From: Sphingobacteriales bacterium
GTDB lineage: Bacteria > Bacteroidota > Bacteroidia > UKL13-3
DNA length: 64,000 bases
Direction of reading: 5' to 3'
NCBI GenBank assembly: GCA_021299635.1
Contig: JAJTFA010000004.1
Span: forward strand, 186,001 to 250,000
A model generated the notes under the pieces. That model saw only the letters and a program-made list of their open reading frames with translations, made no database searches and was not told the DNA's origin. Shown in pieces: positions 27,343 to 36,386 of this stretch. Position numbers and translations under genes: made by a program. Positions within the stretch are counted from its first letter, which is position 1; every line of letters begins with the position of its first letter.

Positions 27343-28518
27343 ATGCATGTTTTGTTCTTTGTATCCAACTATAGTTCGATAATTTTCCCGAATAAAGGTT
27401 ATTTCTTTAAAGTAATTTGTGAAGGATTAGTAAAGAAAGGTATTGAGGTAACAGTGATAGCACCTTTGCCCTACTCGAATAAATGGATAGAAAAACTCAT
27501 TCCACGCCTAAAGAACTATCATTTATTACCTAAAAAAGAAAAAACAAATGGAGTAACCATTCACAGACCAAGGTATTTCAATTTTCCTTTTGCAGATAAA
27601 TTTCGCCTACGGCCATTCTTCATCTTTAGGTCATTAAAACCGCTTCTACATAAATTGAATCCTCAACTCATTGATTTTCGTAATTCATATCCCTCTTATC
27701 CATTAGGAGATGTAGCAGAAAAATTGGCAAAGTATTATCGGATCCCCTATCTATATACCATCAATGGCCAGGAATATCCAATGAGTGAGCCAGACTCTAT
27801 TTTAATGACCTCAAGGCTTAGGCGTTATGCCAAAGGAGCCGCTAAGATGTTTGGGGTGAGTACTGAAATTGTTAGAGAAACTAAACGAATAACAGAAGTG
27901 ACAGCTGAGCTCATGGTACATCCGATAGGCGTTCCTGCATCAAGAATGACAATGGAAGAGAAAAGGCTGCTGAAACACCATCTTCAACTAAATTCAGCTA
28001 AGAAGTACTTTTTATATGCCGGGGCCATTTCGTATTTAAAAGGTACTGATGTCCTTCTGGCTGCATTTCGAAAATTAAATTTAGCAGATACAATCCTGAT
28101 CTTGATTGGACCAATGGATAATGATGCTTTTCAATTTAATAGTAACGAACATTATTTGGGCCTAAAACCACAAGAAGTTGTTTATCAATATATGCAGGTG
28201 TGTGATCTTTTTATATTTCCTTCCCGAATTGAAGGCATGCCCAATGTATTAAAAGAGGCAGGAGCAGCAGGCATTCCTATCATAGCCTCTCGTGTTGGTG
28301 GTATTCCTGAATTGCTGGGTGAAGACGAGCGAGGATTGCTAATGACGGATATATCGACAGAAAGCCTCATTGATTCTATCCGAAAATCATGCAATTCTCC
28401 GGATAAAACAAAAGAACGCTGCATGAACATGAAGGAGTATATAGAAAAAATATATTCGGAAGAAGTGTGCACCGAAAAACTGATTGAAATCTATAAACAT
28501 ACCTTGAATAATAATTAA
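27343..28518 (+). CDS. Glycosyltransferase, GT4 family
   Basis: This 391-aa GT-B glycosyltransferase has clear donor-site motifs: AGAISYLKGTDVLLAAF (about 226-242) and IFPSRIEGMPNVLKEAGAAG, with the E(x7)E signature. IIASRVGGIPELLG follows. The N-terminal half contains NKGYFFKVICEGLVKKGIEVTVIAP. It probably adds a sugar to the lipid-linked repeat. It precedes the polymerase gene by 10 bp. Confidence 0.87.
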   Translation: MHVLFFVSNYSSIIFPNKGYFFKVICEGLVKKGIEVTVIAPLPYSNKWIEKLIPRLKNYHLLPKKEKTNGVTIHRPRYFNFPFADKFRLRPFFIFRSLKPLLHKLNPQLIDFRNSYPSYPLGDVAEKLAKYYRIPYLYTINGQEYPMSEPDSILMTSRLRRYAKGAAKMFGVSTEIVRETKRITEVTAELMVHPIGVPASRMTMEEKRLLKHHLQLNSAKKYFLYAGAISYLKGTDVLLAAFRKLNLADTILILIGPMDNDAFQFNSNEHYLGLKPQEVVYQYMQVCDLFIFPSRIEGMPNVLKEAGAAGIPIIASRVGGIPELLGEDERGLLMTDISTESLIDSIRKSCNSPDKTKERCMNMKEYIEKIYSEEVCTEKLIEIYKHTLNNN

Positions 28519-28528
28519 TAAGTAAAAA

Positions 28529-29752
28529 GTGCAAATTGGGAACAAAAAAATAAGGAATTCAGAGTTATCTCTACTATTATATACTTTTCTGATACCACTG
28601 GAAGACTTCTTTTTACAAGGTTTGATAGGTTCAACAACTCGAATTGCAGGCGGAGCCATGATTCTGATTTATTTATTAATTGAACCGCCTATTAACTGGA
28701 GAAAGTTTTCACTCAGCTTTTATTTATATTTTATATGGGCTGCAAGTAGTATTATCATATGGGCCAACTCACCTTCGTACTTCGCAATCTTCCGTCTTTC
28801 GATGTGGATGATAATAACCATAATTGCAGCGCTTATTATTGCCAGAAATACAGCATTAATACCGCTACTATTAAATTTTTATGCGTTATCATCACTCTTC
28901 CTTGTTTATATAGCAGTAAAGAATTTTGGTCAAATGGATATTGAATTGGATAGAGTAGATGTGAAAGGTGTGAATCAAAACCTTTTAGGGACTCATTTTC
29001 TTATAAGTCTAGTATTCATTATATTCAGTTATTTCAGATATGATTATTCGCCTCGCAATAAAAATATAATGATTTGGCTCATGATTATATTTGTTTTGGG
29101 AATTATCGCATCAGGATCACGTTCAGCTATAGTGTCATTACTCATCGCATTTTATTTTATTGTACCAAAGGATAGAATTCGTTTTTCTGCCATTGCCAGA
29201 ACACTCCTCATCCTCTGCTTAGCCGGTTATTTTATAATGTATACGGATAATGGATTTACGAGGTATTTGGATCAAAGAATTGAGTTGGCCGAATCAGATA
29301 AGGCTGCAAACAGACTAATCATTTGGAAAGTAGCAGAGAATATGATTGAAGAGAATATATTTTTGGGAGTAGGTTATAGAAATTTCCCATCAGAATTCTC
29401 CGCTTACCTGGATAACACCAAGTTAGATGAAGATGAATTGGAGAGAATTGGAGAAAAACGATATGTAGGAACTCACAATGCCTTTCTTGAAATATGGAGC
29501 GAGCTTGGCCTTATCGGTTTTTTGTTGTTCTATGGATTTCAGTACCAGATAATACGTAAGTTGTATCAAAACAAATCAAATGAAAGTCAGCTTGCTCTTA
29601 TACTGCTTATAACCATTAATATCAATGCTCTATTTGGAGATTTAGCTAATCTCAAATTTTTCTGGCTAATAGTATCTTTTTGCATGGCAGTTGTAATACA
29701 TACAAACAGAGAAAAGAAATTGAAAAAATTATTTAATCGAAAAAACACTTAA
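28529..29752 (+). CDS. O-antigen polymerase/ligase-like membrane protein (Wzy_C)
   Basis: This 407-aa protein has roughly ten hydrophobic segments. The hydrophobic stretch with SGSRSAIVSLLIAFYF is typical of the O-antigen ligase/polymerase superfamily, followed by a large periplasmic loop (about 245-315) with GVGYRNF and THNAFLEIWSELGLIGFLLF. It is the only Wzy/WaaL-like protein in the window, so it is the likely polymerase for the glycan. It starts with GTG. It sits between a GT4 gene and asnB copy 2. Confidence 0.8.
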   Translation: MQIGNKKIRNSELSLLLYTFLIPLEDFFLQGLIGSTTRIAGGAMILIYLLIEPPINWRKFSLSFYLYFIWAASSIIIWANSPSYFAIFRLSMWMIITIIAALIIARNTALIPLLLNFYALSSLFLVYIAVKNFGQMDIELDRVDVKGVNQNLLGTHFLISLVFIIFSYFRYDYSPRNKNIMIWLMIIFVLGIIASGSRSAIVSLLIAFYFIVPKDRIRFSAIARTLLILCLAGYFIMYTDNGFTRYLDQRIELAESDKAANRLIIWKVAENMIEENIFLGVGYRNFPSEFSAYLDNTKLDEDELERIGEKRYVGTHNAFLEIWSELGLIGFLLFYGFQYQIIRKLYQNKSNESQLALILLITININALFGDLANLKFFWLIVSFCMAVVIHTNREKKLKKLFNRKNT

Positions 29753-29761
29753 AACCTTAAA

Positions 29762-31606
29762 ATGTGTGGCATTTCAGGAATTATTGAACTGTATAATCCA
29801 AAATCTTCGGATGAATTAAGTACCCAGGTAGAAAAAATGCTTGATGAATTAAAGCATAGAGGACCTGATGGAAGAGGAATAAAAATATATAATCAGCAGG
29901 GGCACTCAGCGGTGTTTGGCCATCAGCGTCTATCTATTATTGACTTGAGCCACGAGGCAGACCAGCCTATGACTAGCAGGGATGGAAATTTATGTATCAT
30001 TTTTAATGGGGAAATATATAATTATATAGAACTTAGGCAGGAACTTGCTTCAAGTTATCAATTTCGTACTAAGTCAGACACTGAAGTTATTCTTGCAGCA
30101 TATGCGCGCTGGGGAGAACGGATGTTAGAAAAACTTGAAGGTATGTATGCCTTCCTTATTTATGAAAAAGAATCTGGTAATTTTTTGGGCGCAAGAGACC
30201 CCTTTGGTATTAAACCATTTTACTATCAACTTTCTAGAGATACATTCAGATTTGCGTCAGAACCATCAGCCTTATGGAAAACCATGCCAGGCAAGCCAAG
30301 TGTAAATTCACAAATTGTAGCAGACTACCTAATGTTTGGATTCACGGAACACACAAATAAAACTTTTTTTCAAGATATCATGGCATTAAGAGGTGGTCAT
30401 TCCATTTCCGGGAAAATTGGTAACCCCGATAGTATTCACATAAAAAAATGGTGGAGTCCCGAAAGTGTCGAAATATTTGAAAAACCGGAAGAACAAGTTT
30501 TTGATGCTATTAGCGAAAGTGTGAAAATCCACCTCAGATCAGATGTGCCTATTGGGGGTTGCCTATCGGGTGGTATTGACTCCGGAAGCATTAATTACAT
30601 CGCGTCAAAGCTACTTGGAAAGGAAAAGAAAGTTTTCAACTCAATTACATTCACCGAAACGGGATTTGAAGATGATGAAAGTGCCCTAGCAGCCTCTATT
30701 GCAAAATGCTCCGGATCAACCCAACATTTAGTGCAGGTAAACACCCATGAGCTTGAGCAGGAATTAGGCCAACTGACACTAGCCATGGGAGAACCGTATA
30801 ATACCCTATCCATGTATGCACAGTTTAAAATATTCCAACATGCACAAAAGTTAGGCCTCAAAGTTATGCTGGACGGTCAGGGTGGTGATGAAGTATTCGG
30901 AGGCTATCCTAGAGTTGCTGCATTAATATTTAAAAACTATTTAGCCAAATTTCAGTTTAGAAGTGCATCTAATGAATTAAGAGGGTTCCGTCAGCATGCT
31001 TCCGTTGGCACAAAAGAAATCCTTGGGCTGAATTTTTTATTTACAAATTCTAGATATATGGAACAACGGGCCATAAGGCGAATGAAAGTGCTGGTATCCG
31101 ATGAATTGCTAGGTCAATTCAACAAGGACGTATCCAAAGAGTATTTTGGACACAAAAATTTTGAACAAGCACAATTTATGGAACTCACCAAGTACATTAT
31201 ACCACGCTTGCTTCGCTATGAAGATAGAAATTCCATGTTTTTTGGCGTTGAGTCAAGAGTTCCGATGCTCTCCCGATCAGTTGTAAATTTAGGCTTGTCA
31301 TTACCTCCAAATTATAAGGTAAGAAAAGGTTGGACAAAATATGTGATGCGTAAAGCTTTTTCCCCGTATTTACCACATGAAATTATTTGGCAAACAAAGA
31401 AAAGAGGATTCGATATACCACAACAAAAATGGATGAACGCAATTAACAAATTTCTCGTCAAAGAAATGAATGAAAGTGCTACTCACAATCGTTATCTTAA
31501 TATCTCAAACCTAATACAAAACATGCAGCACAATTCAAATTCAGAAAATGTATGGCGGGTCATATCACTTCAACTATGGCTATTAAAGAATAATTTATCT
31601 ATCTAA
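29762..31606 (+). CDS. asnB: Asparagine synthase-like glutamine amidotransferase, copy 2
   Basis: This 614-aa second AsnB homologue has the glutaminase nucleophile Cys2 (MCGISGII), HRGPDGRGI, NGEIYNYIEL and DPFGIKPFYY, and the synthetase loop SGGIDS (269-274). It differs clearly from copy 1 along its length, so the two probably act on different substrates. An amidated uronic acid or another carboxyl group in the glycan is a plausible target. The GT4 gene starts 1 bp after its stop. Confidence 0.83.
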   Translation: MCGISGIIELYNPKSSDELSTQVEKMLDELKHRGPDGRGIKIYNQQGHSAVFGHQRLSIIDLSHEADQPMTSRDGNLCIIFNGEIYNYIELRQELASSYQFRTKSDTEVILAAYARWGERMLEKLEGMYAFLIYEKESGNFLGARDPFGIKPFYYQLSRDTFRFASEPSALWKTMPGKPSVNSQIVADYLMFGFTEHTNKTFFQDIMALRGGHSISGKIGNPDSIHIKKWWSPESVEIFEKPEEQVFDAISESVKIHLRSDVPIGGCLSGGIDSGSINYIASKLLGKEKKVFNSITFTETGFEDDESALAASIAKCSGSTQHLVQVNTHELEQELGQLTLAMGEPYNTLSMYAQFKIFQHAQKLGLKVMLDGQGGDEVFGGYPRVAALIFKNYLAKFQFRSASNELRGFRQHASVGTKEILGLNFLFTNSRYMEQRAIRRMKVLVSDELLGQFNKDVSKEYFGHKNFEQAQFMELTKYIIPRLLRYEDRNSMFFGVESRVPMLSRSVVNLGLSLPPNYKVRKGWTKYVMRKAFSPYLPHEIIWQTKKRGFDIPQQKWMNAINKFLVKEMNESATHNRYLNISNLIQNMQHNSNSENVWRVISLQLWLLKNNLSI

Positions 31607-31607
31607 T

Positions 31608-32756
31608 ATGATTTTAAATATTCATATATACCCTTCTACATACTATGCTCAAACGCGTATTATGAAAGAAGCGAAAAGCCTTTTAAAACTTGGTTTAGTA
31701 GACCGGATTATTTTAATTGGGATACATGAAAAAGGATTTGCAGAGAAGGAAGAAATTTATCCTGGAATTGAAATTCATCGAATTAAATTGCTACTAAAGA
31801 ACAGCATATTGAAACCGATTCGATATCTTTCATTTTTAGAGTTTTTATGTAAAGCTTATTTTTACACAAGAACGATTTCATGCGCAATAATTAATGTTCA
31901 TAGCATACACGTGCTACCAATTGGGGTTTTGATGAAACGTAGAAGCAAGTGTAAACTTGTTTATGATGCACATGAACTTGAAACTGAAGTTACAGGTGCT
32001 AAAGGAATCATAAGATTACTAAGCAAATTTTTAGAACGTTATTGCATTCAATTCATAGATGAAGTGATTGTGGTGAGCGATTCTATTGGAAAATGGTACA
32101 AAAATACCTACAAGATCTCAAATATCACCACCATCTACAACGTACCGTTAAGGCCGGAATTAAACACTATCAATAAGGTAGGGAGCAGCTTGAGATCGAC
32201 TATTGGAATTAATAAAGATAAGTTGTTATTCATCTATCAAGGATTGCTTACCAGTGCACGGGGAGTTGACGAGTTATTGGATGCCTTTTGCGGAGTTGGT
32301 GAAGAATTACATATAGTTTTTATGGGAAATGGACCATTGAAAAGCTTAATTCTTAGTGCTGCGAGAAAATATCCGAATATACACTACCACAAACCTGTTT
32401 CTTCAGATCAGGTGCTAATGTTCACAAGTGAAGCTGATATAGGGATTCATATTATCCAAAATACATGCTTGAACCATTACTATTGTTTACCCAATAAAAT
32501 ATTCGAATATCTTATGGCAGGTATACCATTTATTGTGAGCAACTTTCCTGAAATGTCAAAAATTGTAGCAGACACCGGAGGAGGTTGGACCTGCAATCCA
32601 AATAAGAAAGATCTAATGGAAAAAATTAGTCGAATAAATCGTGAGGAGATTGATTCAAAAAAAGTTAATATTCAAAAAAATCTTGAAAAATACGGCTGGC
32701 AAAAAGAAGAACTTAAGTATATTGCTATCTATGAACGCCTAACAAAGAAAGTATGA
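31608..32756 (+). CDS. Glycosyltransferase, GT4-like
   Basis: This 382-aa GT-B glycosyltransferase has an N-terminal VYDAHELETEVTG segment, common in GT4 enzymes of polysaccharide loci. The donor half contains IYQGLLTSARGVDELLDAF, HIVFMGNGPLKSL, IHYHKPVSSDQVL, CLPNKIFEYLMAGIPFIVSNFPEM and a closing helix. It follows asnB copy 2 with a 1-bp gap and is the last gene before a 333-bp gap. Confidence 0.85.
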   Translation: MILNIHIYPSTYYAQTRIMKEAKSLLKLGLVDRIILIGIHEKGFAEKEEIYPGIEIHRIKLLLKNSILKPIRYLSFLEFLCKAYFYTRTISCAIINVHSIHVLPIGVLMKRRSKCKLVYDAHELETEVTGAKGIIRLLSKFLERYCIQFIDEVIVVSDSIGKWYKNTYKISNITTIYNVPLRPELNTINKVGSSLRSTIGINKDKLLFIYQGLLTSARGVDELLDAFCGVGEELHIVFMGNGPLKSLILSAARKYPNIHYHKPVSSDQVLMFTSEADIGIHIIQNTCLNHYYCLPNKIFEYLMAGIPFIVSNFPEMSKIVADTGGGWTCNPNKKDLMEKISRINREEIDSKKVNIQKNLEKYGWQKEELKYIAIYERLTKKV

Positions 32757-33089
32757 ATACAGAATTACTTTTTTTTTAACTCTTTTTATGGACTTAATAT
32801 TTGAATAATCTAGAGCCATTTCAAACCAAAAAAATGTCACCTTAAGGATTAAGCTCATGGAATATTGATAAGGTGACGCCAATTGAGAGTTACTAGGATG
32901 CATTTTTTAAAACAAACCACTAGAGTTGCCAAACATCTGTAAAATAATGTTCAGTTCTGATTTCAAAGTTTTTAAACAGAAATGGTTTGTTTAATCTGAT
33001 AGATGGAAATATTACAAGAAAAATATAGCACTCATGAAACATAACTTGAGTAATTATTTTTTTGTGAAAATATTTATAAAATATAAGTA
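32757..33089. other. 333-bp intergenic region before cassette 3
   Basis: No credible gene, clear TAnnTTTG box or terminator with a T-tract was found. It marks a break between the GT/AsnB block and the third hisH-hisF-PP-loop cassette, whose genes are more AT-rich, so a promoter for that cassette is likely here though not identified. Confidence 0.45.
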
Positions 33090-33704
33090 ATGATAACAAT
33101 AGTAGACTACGGTATGGGTAATCTAAGCTCTATTCAGAACATGCTTAATCGTATAGGGCAAGAAAGCCTTATTACCGATCGAGTTGAAGAACTGAGTAAG
33201 GCTAATAAAATTATTCTACCCGGAGTTGGTGCTTTTGACAGCGCTGTTCAGAGTATTCATAATAAAGGAATATGGGAAATTCTGAATCACAAGGCTTTAA
33301 CAGAACGAATACCTATTCTTGGCATTTGTTTAGGTATGCAACTCTTTGCAAATAACAGTGAAGAAGGAACTGAACAGGGCCTTGGCTGGATTGATGCAGA
33401 AGTGAAAAAATTTAGATTTAATTCTTCTATAAAACTCAAAATCCCCCACATGGGATGGAATGATGTTTCACCTATTAAACCTGAACATTCATTATTTAAA
33501 AAAGCCTTGTCTCAACAGCGTTTTTATTTTGTACACGGGTATCATATTGTTTGCCAATCAAAAATAGATACAATAGCCACTGCACATTATGGATATGAGT
33601 TTACATGTGCGGTTGCTAAAGGAAATATTATGGGAGTTCAGTTCCACCCTGAAAAAAGTCATACATTTGGGATGAATCTACTTCAAAATTTTTGTTTGAT
33701 ATGA
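33090..33704 (+). CDS. hisH: HisH-type glutamine amidotransferase, copy 3
   Basis: This 204-aa HisH paralogue keeps the triad: Cys80 (GICLGMQLF), His186 and Glu188 (QFHPEKSHT). It begins IVDYGMGNLSSI and has LPGVGAFDSAV. Its stop overlaps hisF copy 3 by ATGA, and that gene in turn overlaps the fourth PP-loop gene. It is the glutaminase of the third amidation unit. Confidence 0.9.
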   Translation: MITIVDYGMGNLSSIQNMLNRIGQESLITDRVEELSKANKIILPGVGAFDSAVQSIHNKGIWEILNHKALTERIPILGICLGMQLFANNSEEGTEQGLGWIDAEVKKFRFNSSIKLKIPHMGWNDVSPIKPEHSLFKKALSQQRFYFVHGYHIVCQSKIDTIATAHYGYEFTCAVAKGNIMGVQFHPEKSHTFGMNLLQNFCLI

Positions 33705-34465
33705 CTCGTGCACGGATTATTCCTTTACTGTTGCTGGAAAATCGGGGTTTATATAAGACCAAGAAATTCAGTGACGCCAAATATGTAGGTGATCCCTTAA
33801 ATGCAGTTAAAATTTTTAATGAAAAGCAGTGTGATGAATTGATAATATTGGATATCTCTGCGTCAAAAAAAAGAAAAAAACCAGACTTCGCTCTTATTAA
33901 GGAAATTGCATCAGAGTGCTTTATGCCATTGGCCTATGGAGGTGGAATTGAAACATTGCAGGATATTGAAACCATTCTAAAATCAGGCATTGAAAAAGTA
34001 ATTTTAAATACTGTGCTAATTGCAAATCCGAGCTTTCTTAAGGAAGCATCCAAGGCCTTTGCCTCTTCAACTTTGGTTGCATCGGTCGATATAAGAAAAA
34101 ATATAATAGGCAAAGCATTGATTCACTCCCATACAGGTTTAAATATCAAATTCACTGACCCTCTTGAGTTTTCTAAACATATTGAGGACCAAGGTGCAGG
34201 TGAAATCATGATAAACAGCATAGACCGAGATGGAATGATGATTGGATATGATTTGCATCAGATTAAAAAAATAAGTGATGTAATTTCAATCCCCCTGATA
34301 GCTGCAGGAGGTTGCAGAGATTTAGCAGATATTCATATGCTGTTTAATGAAACCAATGCCTCTGCAGCAGCAGCAGGAAGCTTTTTTGTTTTTCATGGTA
34401 AACATCGTGCAGTATTAATAAGTTATCCTTCACCTGAAGAAATAGATTTTATAAAAGTATTATGA
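33701..34465 (+). CDS. hisF: HisF-like ammonia-channel barrel, copy 3, Asp11 replaced by Leu
   Basis: This 254-aa HisF paralogue is close to the normal HisF length. The start ATG 33701 overlaps the hisH stop; the in-frame TTG at 33692 is not needed. Asp11 of classic HisF is Leu11 (PLLLLENRG), while Asp130 is kept (VASVDIRK). The phosphate loop reads LAYGGGI, with Ala-Tyr in place of the usual Thr-Val. The active site is therefore altered more than in the other two copies. The ammonia-channel function with HisH copy 3 is inferred. Confidence 0.87.
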   Translation: MTRARIIPLLLLENRGLYKTKKFSDAKYVGDPLNAVKIFNEKQCDELIILDISASKKRKKPDFALIKEIASECFMPLAYGGGIETLQDIETILKSGIEKVILNTVLIANPSFLKEASKAFASSTLVASVDIRKNIIGKALIHSHTGLNIKFTDPLEFSKHIEDQGAGEIMINSIDRDGMMIGYDLHQIKKISDVISIPLIAAGGCRDLADIHMLFNETNASAAAAGSFFVFHGKHRAVLISYPSPEEIDFIKVL

Positions 34466-35586
34466 AAGAAAATAATTACAGAATTTGCAGTAAAACAATC
34501 ATGGACACAACTGCCGACCCTGACATTACATTTGATGAACAGGGCGTAAGTAACTACGTGAAAGAATACAATGAACTCATTGCCTTAAGGGTTCCTGAAA
34601 AAAGCTTAGCAAAAAAGAAACTTGACCGAATGATTTCGAAGATAAAGAAAGATGGGGAAGGCAAAGAATATGATTGTTTAATAGGAATAAGCGGAGGTGT
34701 GGACAGCACCTATGTAGCTTACCTGACAAAAAAACTCGGCCTTCGGCCTCTGGCGGTTCATATGGATAACGGCTGGAATAGCGAACTTGCAGTATCTAAT
34801 ATTGAAAAGACAATAAAGAAACTAGATATAGATTTACATACAGAGGTTTTAGATTGGGAAGAATTCAAATCAATTCAATTGGCATTTCTTAAAGCCTCAA
34901 CTCCAGATGGGGAAATCCCGACCGATCATACAATATACGCTGTAACAATGAAAATAGCTGCTAAATATGGGATTAAGTATATTATATCTGGATCCAATAT
35001 TAAGACAGAAGGAATTTTACCAAGAAGCTGGGCAAGGGGGCATTTGGATTGGAAGTATATCAAGTCGGTTTGTAAAATACACGGAAATGGAGTTCCGGTT
35101 CATTTCCCCCATATAACCATGCCAAGCGTATTCTACTATCTTTATATCAAAGGGATAGTAAACTTTCCAATCCTGAATTTAATTGAATACAATAAAGCCA
35201 ATGCATTGGAAATTTTAAGCACAGAACTTGGGTGGCAATATTATGGAATCAAGCACTATGAATCAGTCTATACAAGATTCTATCAGGGATATGTGCTACC
35301 GCGAAAGTTTAAAATTGATAAGCGAAGAGCACATTTATCATCTTTAATATGTTCTGGACAAATAAGCAGAGATCAAGCCTTAACTGAAATTGAAAAAGCA
35401 CCATATTTAGATATGGATTTGGAAAAACAAGACTTAGATTTTGTGATTAAAAAATTAGAAATTAGCAAAGTAGAATTTGAAAGAATAATGCAACTGCCTA
35501 TTAAAACAATAGAGGACTACCCGAATAGTTTTGATAAATGGGAATTTGTAAGGAAGACTTATTGGAAACTTAAAAGTAGAATCTAA
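34462..35586 (+). CDS. N-acetyl sugar amidotransferase-like PP-loop protein, copy 4, lacking Cys knuckle
   Basis: This 374-aa PP-loop enzyme has ATP loop SGGVDS (77-82) after YDCLIGI, then LRPLAVHMDNGWNSELAV. It is linked by ATGA to hisF copy 3. The N-terminal region aligns with the Cys-rich knuckle of the other copies, but only one of four cysteines remains (RICSKTIMD ... GVSNYV), so no metal site can form there. ISGSNIKTEGI (about 174-184) stands where copies 1 and 3 have GEN motifs. It is probably a sugar amidotransferase of a separate subfamily with a different acceptor. Confidence 0.8.
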   Translation: MKENNYRICSKTIMDTTADPDITFDEQGVSNYVKEYNELIALRVPEKSLAKKKLDRMISKIKKDGEGKEYDCLIGISGGVDSTYVAYLTKKLGLRPLAVHMDNGWNSELAVSNIEKTIKKLDIDLHTEVLDWEEFKSIQLAFLKASTPDGEIPTDHTIYAVTMKIAAKYGIKYIISGSNIKTEGILPRSWARGHLDWKYIKSVCKIHGNGVPVHFPHITMPSVFYYLYIKGIVNFPILNLIEYNKANALEILSTELGWQYYGIKHYESVYTRFYQGYVLPRKFKIDKRRAHLSSLICSGQISRDQALTEIEKAPYLDMDLEKQDLDFVIKKLEISKVEFERIMQLPIKTIEDYPNSFDKWEFVRKTYWKLKSRI

Positions 35587-35588
35587 AA

Positions 35589-36386
35589 ATGAATTTGAAG
35601 AAAAATGTTTTATTTGTTGGTAGAGATAATGCTTTTAATAGGAATATCATAAAACGTCTTTCCTTGGAGCATATTGTAGTTGGAGCTATGTTTGTTGAGA
35701 TTGACAGGTTTACACTAAAAGGAAGATTAAATAGAATCAAAAGAAGAAAAAAAAAGTATGGATTAGTAAAAGTCTTAGATGAGTTGTTATTCCACATTTT
35801 TGATAGAATTATCTTGAGGAAAGTAGAAAATAAATTTATTAACAGCAATGAAAATATTAAATCATTTCTATTGGATACTCCTGACTTGTCAATACCTATA
35901 TTTAATATACTGAATATAAATGATAAATCCAGCATTGAGATAATTAATAATTTACAGCCCGATTTTATTTTTAGTGTATGTAGTTCAGCAATTTTCGGAA
36001 AAGATGTTTTTTCTATTCCCAAATATGGAACTCTTGTATTACATGAAGGTCTTACGCCTGAATACAAAGGTCTTCATACACCTTTATGGGCCTTTTTGAA
36101 TAAAGAATATCAATATATTGGTTACACTTTAATTAAAGTAAATGAACGAATCGATGGAGGGGAAATTGTATCACAGAATTCGTATCAATTAGAGATTGAT
36201 GAAGGCTTGCACTGCTGGAGCTATGTAGCTCATAAAGCAATTATTATAAATTTGGAACTGATGATTAATGATTTGTCAAATTACCTGAATCAATATCCTA
36301 ATTATAAATTCGTAAATCAAGGTTATCGCAAAAATGGATACTTTACTTGGGTTGGTATAAGTGATTACATCAAGAAAATGAAATGA
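35589..36386 (+). CDS. Formyltransferase-fold protein with altered catalytic Asn
   Basis: This 265-aa protein has the core of the methionyl-tRNA formyltransferase superfamily (FSVCSSAIFGKDVFSIPKYG ... LTPEYKGLHTPLWAFLNKEY ... IDGGEIV). The family triad is Asn-x-His ... Asp. Here His152 and Asp189 are present, but the Asn position is Val150 (VLHEG). It may therefore not transfer formyl by the usual mechanism, or it may handle a different acyl donor. The N-terminal about 100 residues are basic and unlike those of the other formyltransferases here. It overlaps the next gene by ATGA. Confidence 0.65.
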   Translation: MNLKKNVLFVGRDNAFNRNIIKRLSLEHIVVGAMFVEIDRFTLKGRLNRIKRRKKKYGLVKVLDELLFHIFDRIILRKVENKFINSNENIKSFLLDTPDLSIPIFNILNINDKSSIEIINNLQPDFIFSVCSSAIFGKDVFSIPKYGTLVLHEGLTPEYKGLHTPLWAFLNKEYQYIGYTLIKVNERIDGGEIVSQNSYQLEIDEGLHCWSYVAHKAIIINLELMINDLSNYLNQYPNYKFVNQGYRKNGYFTWVGISDYIKKMK

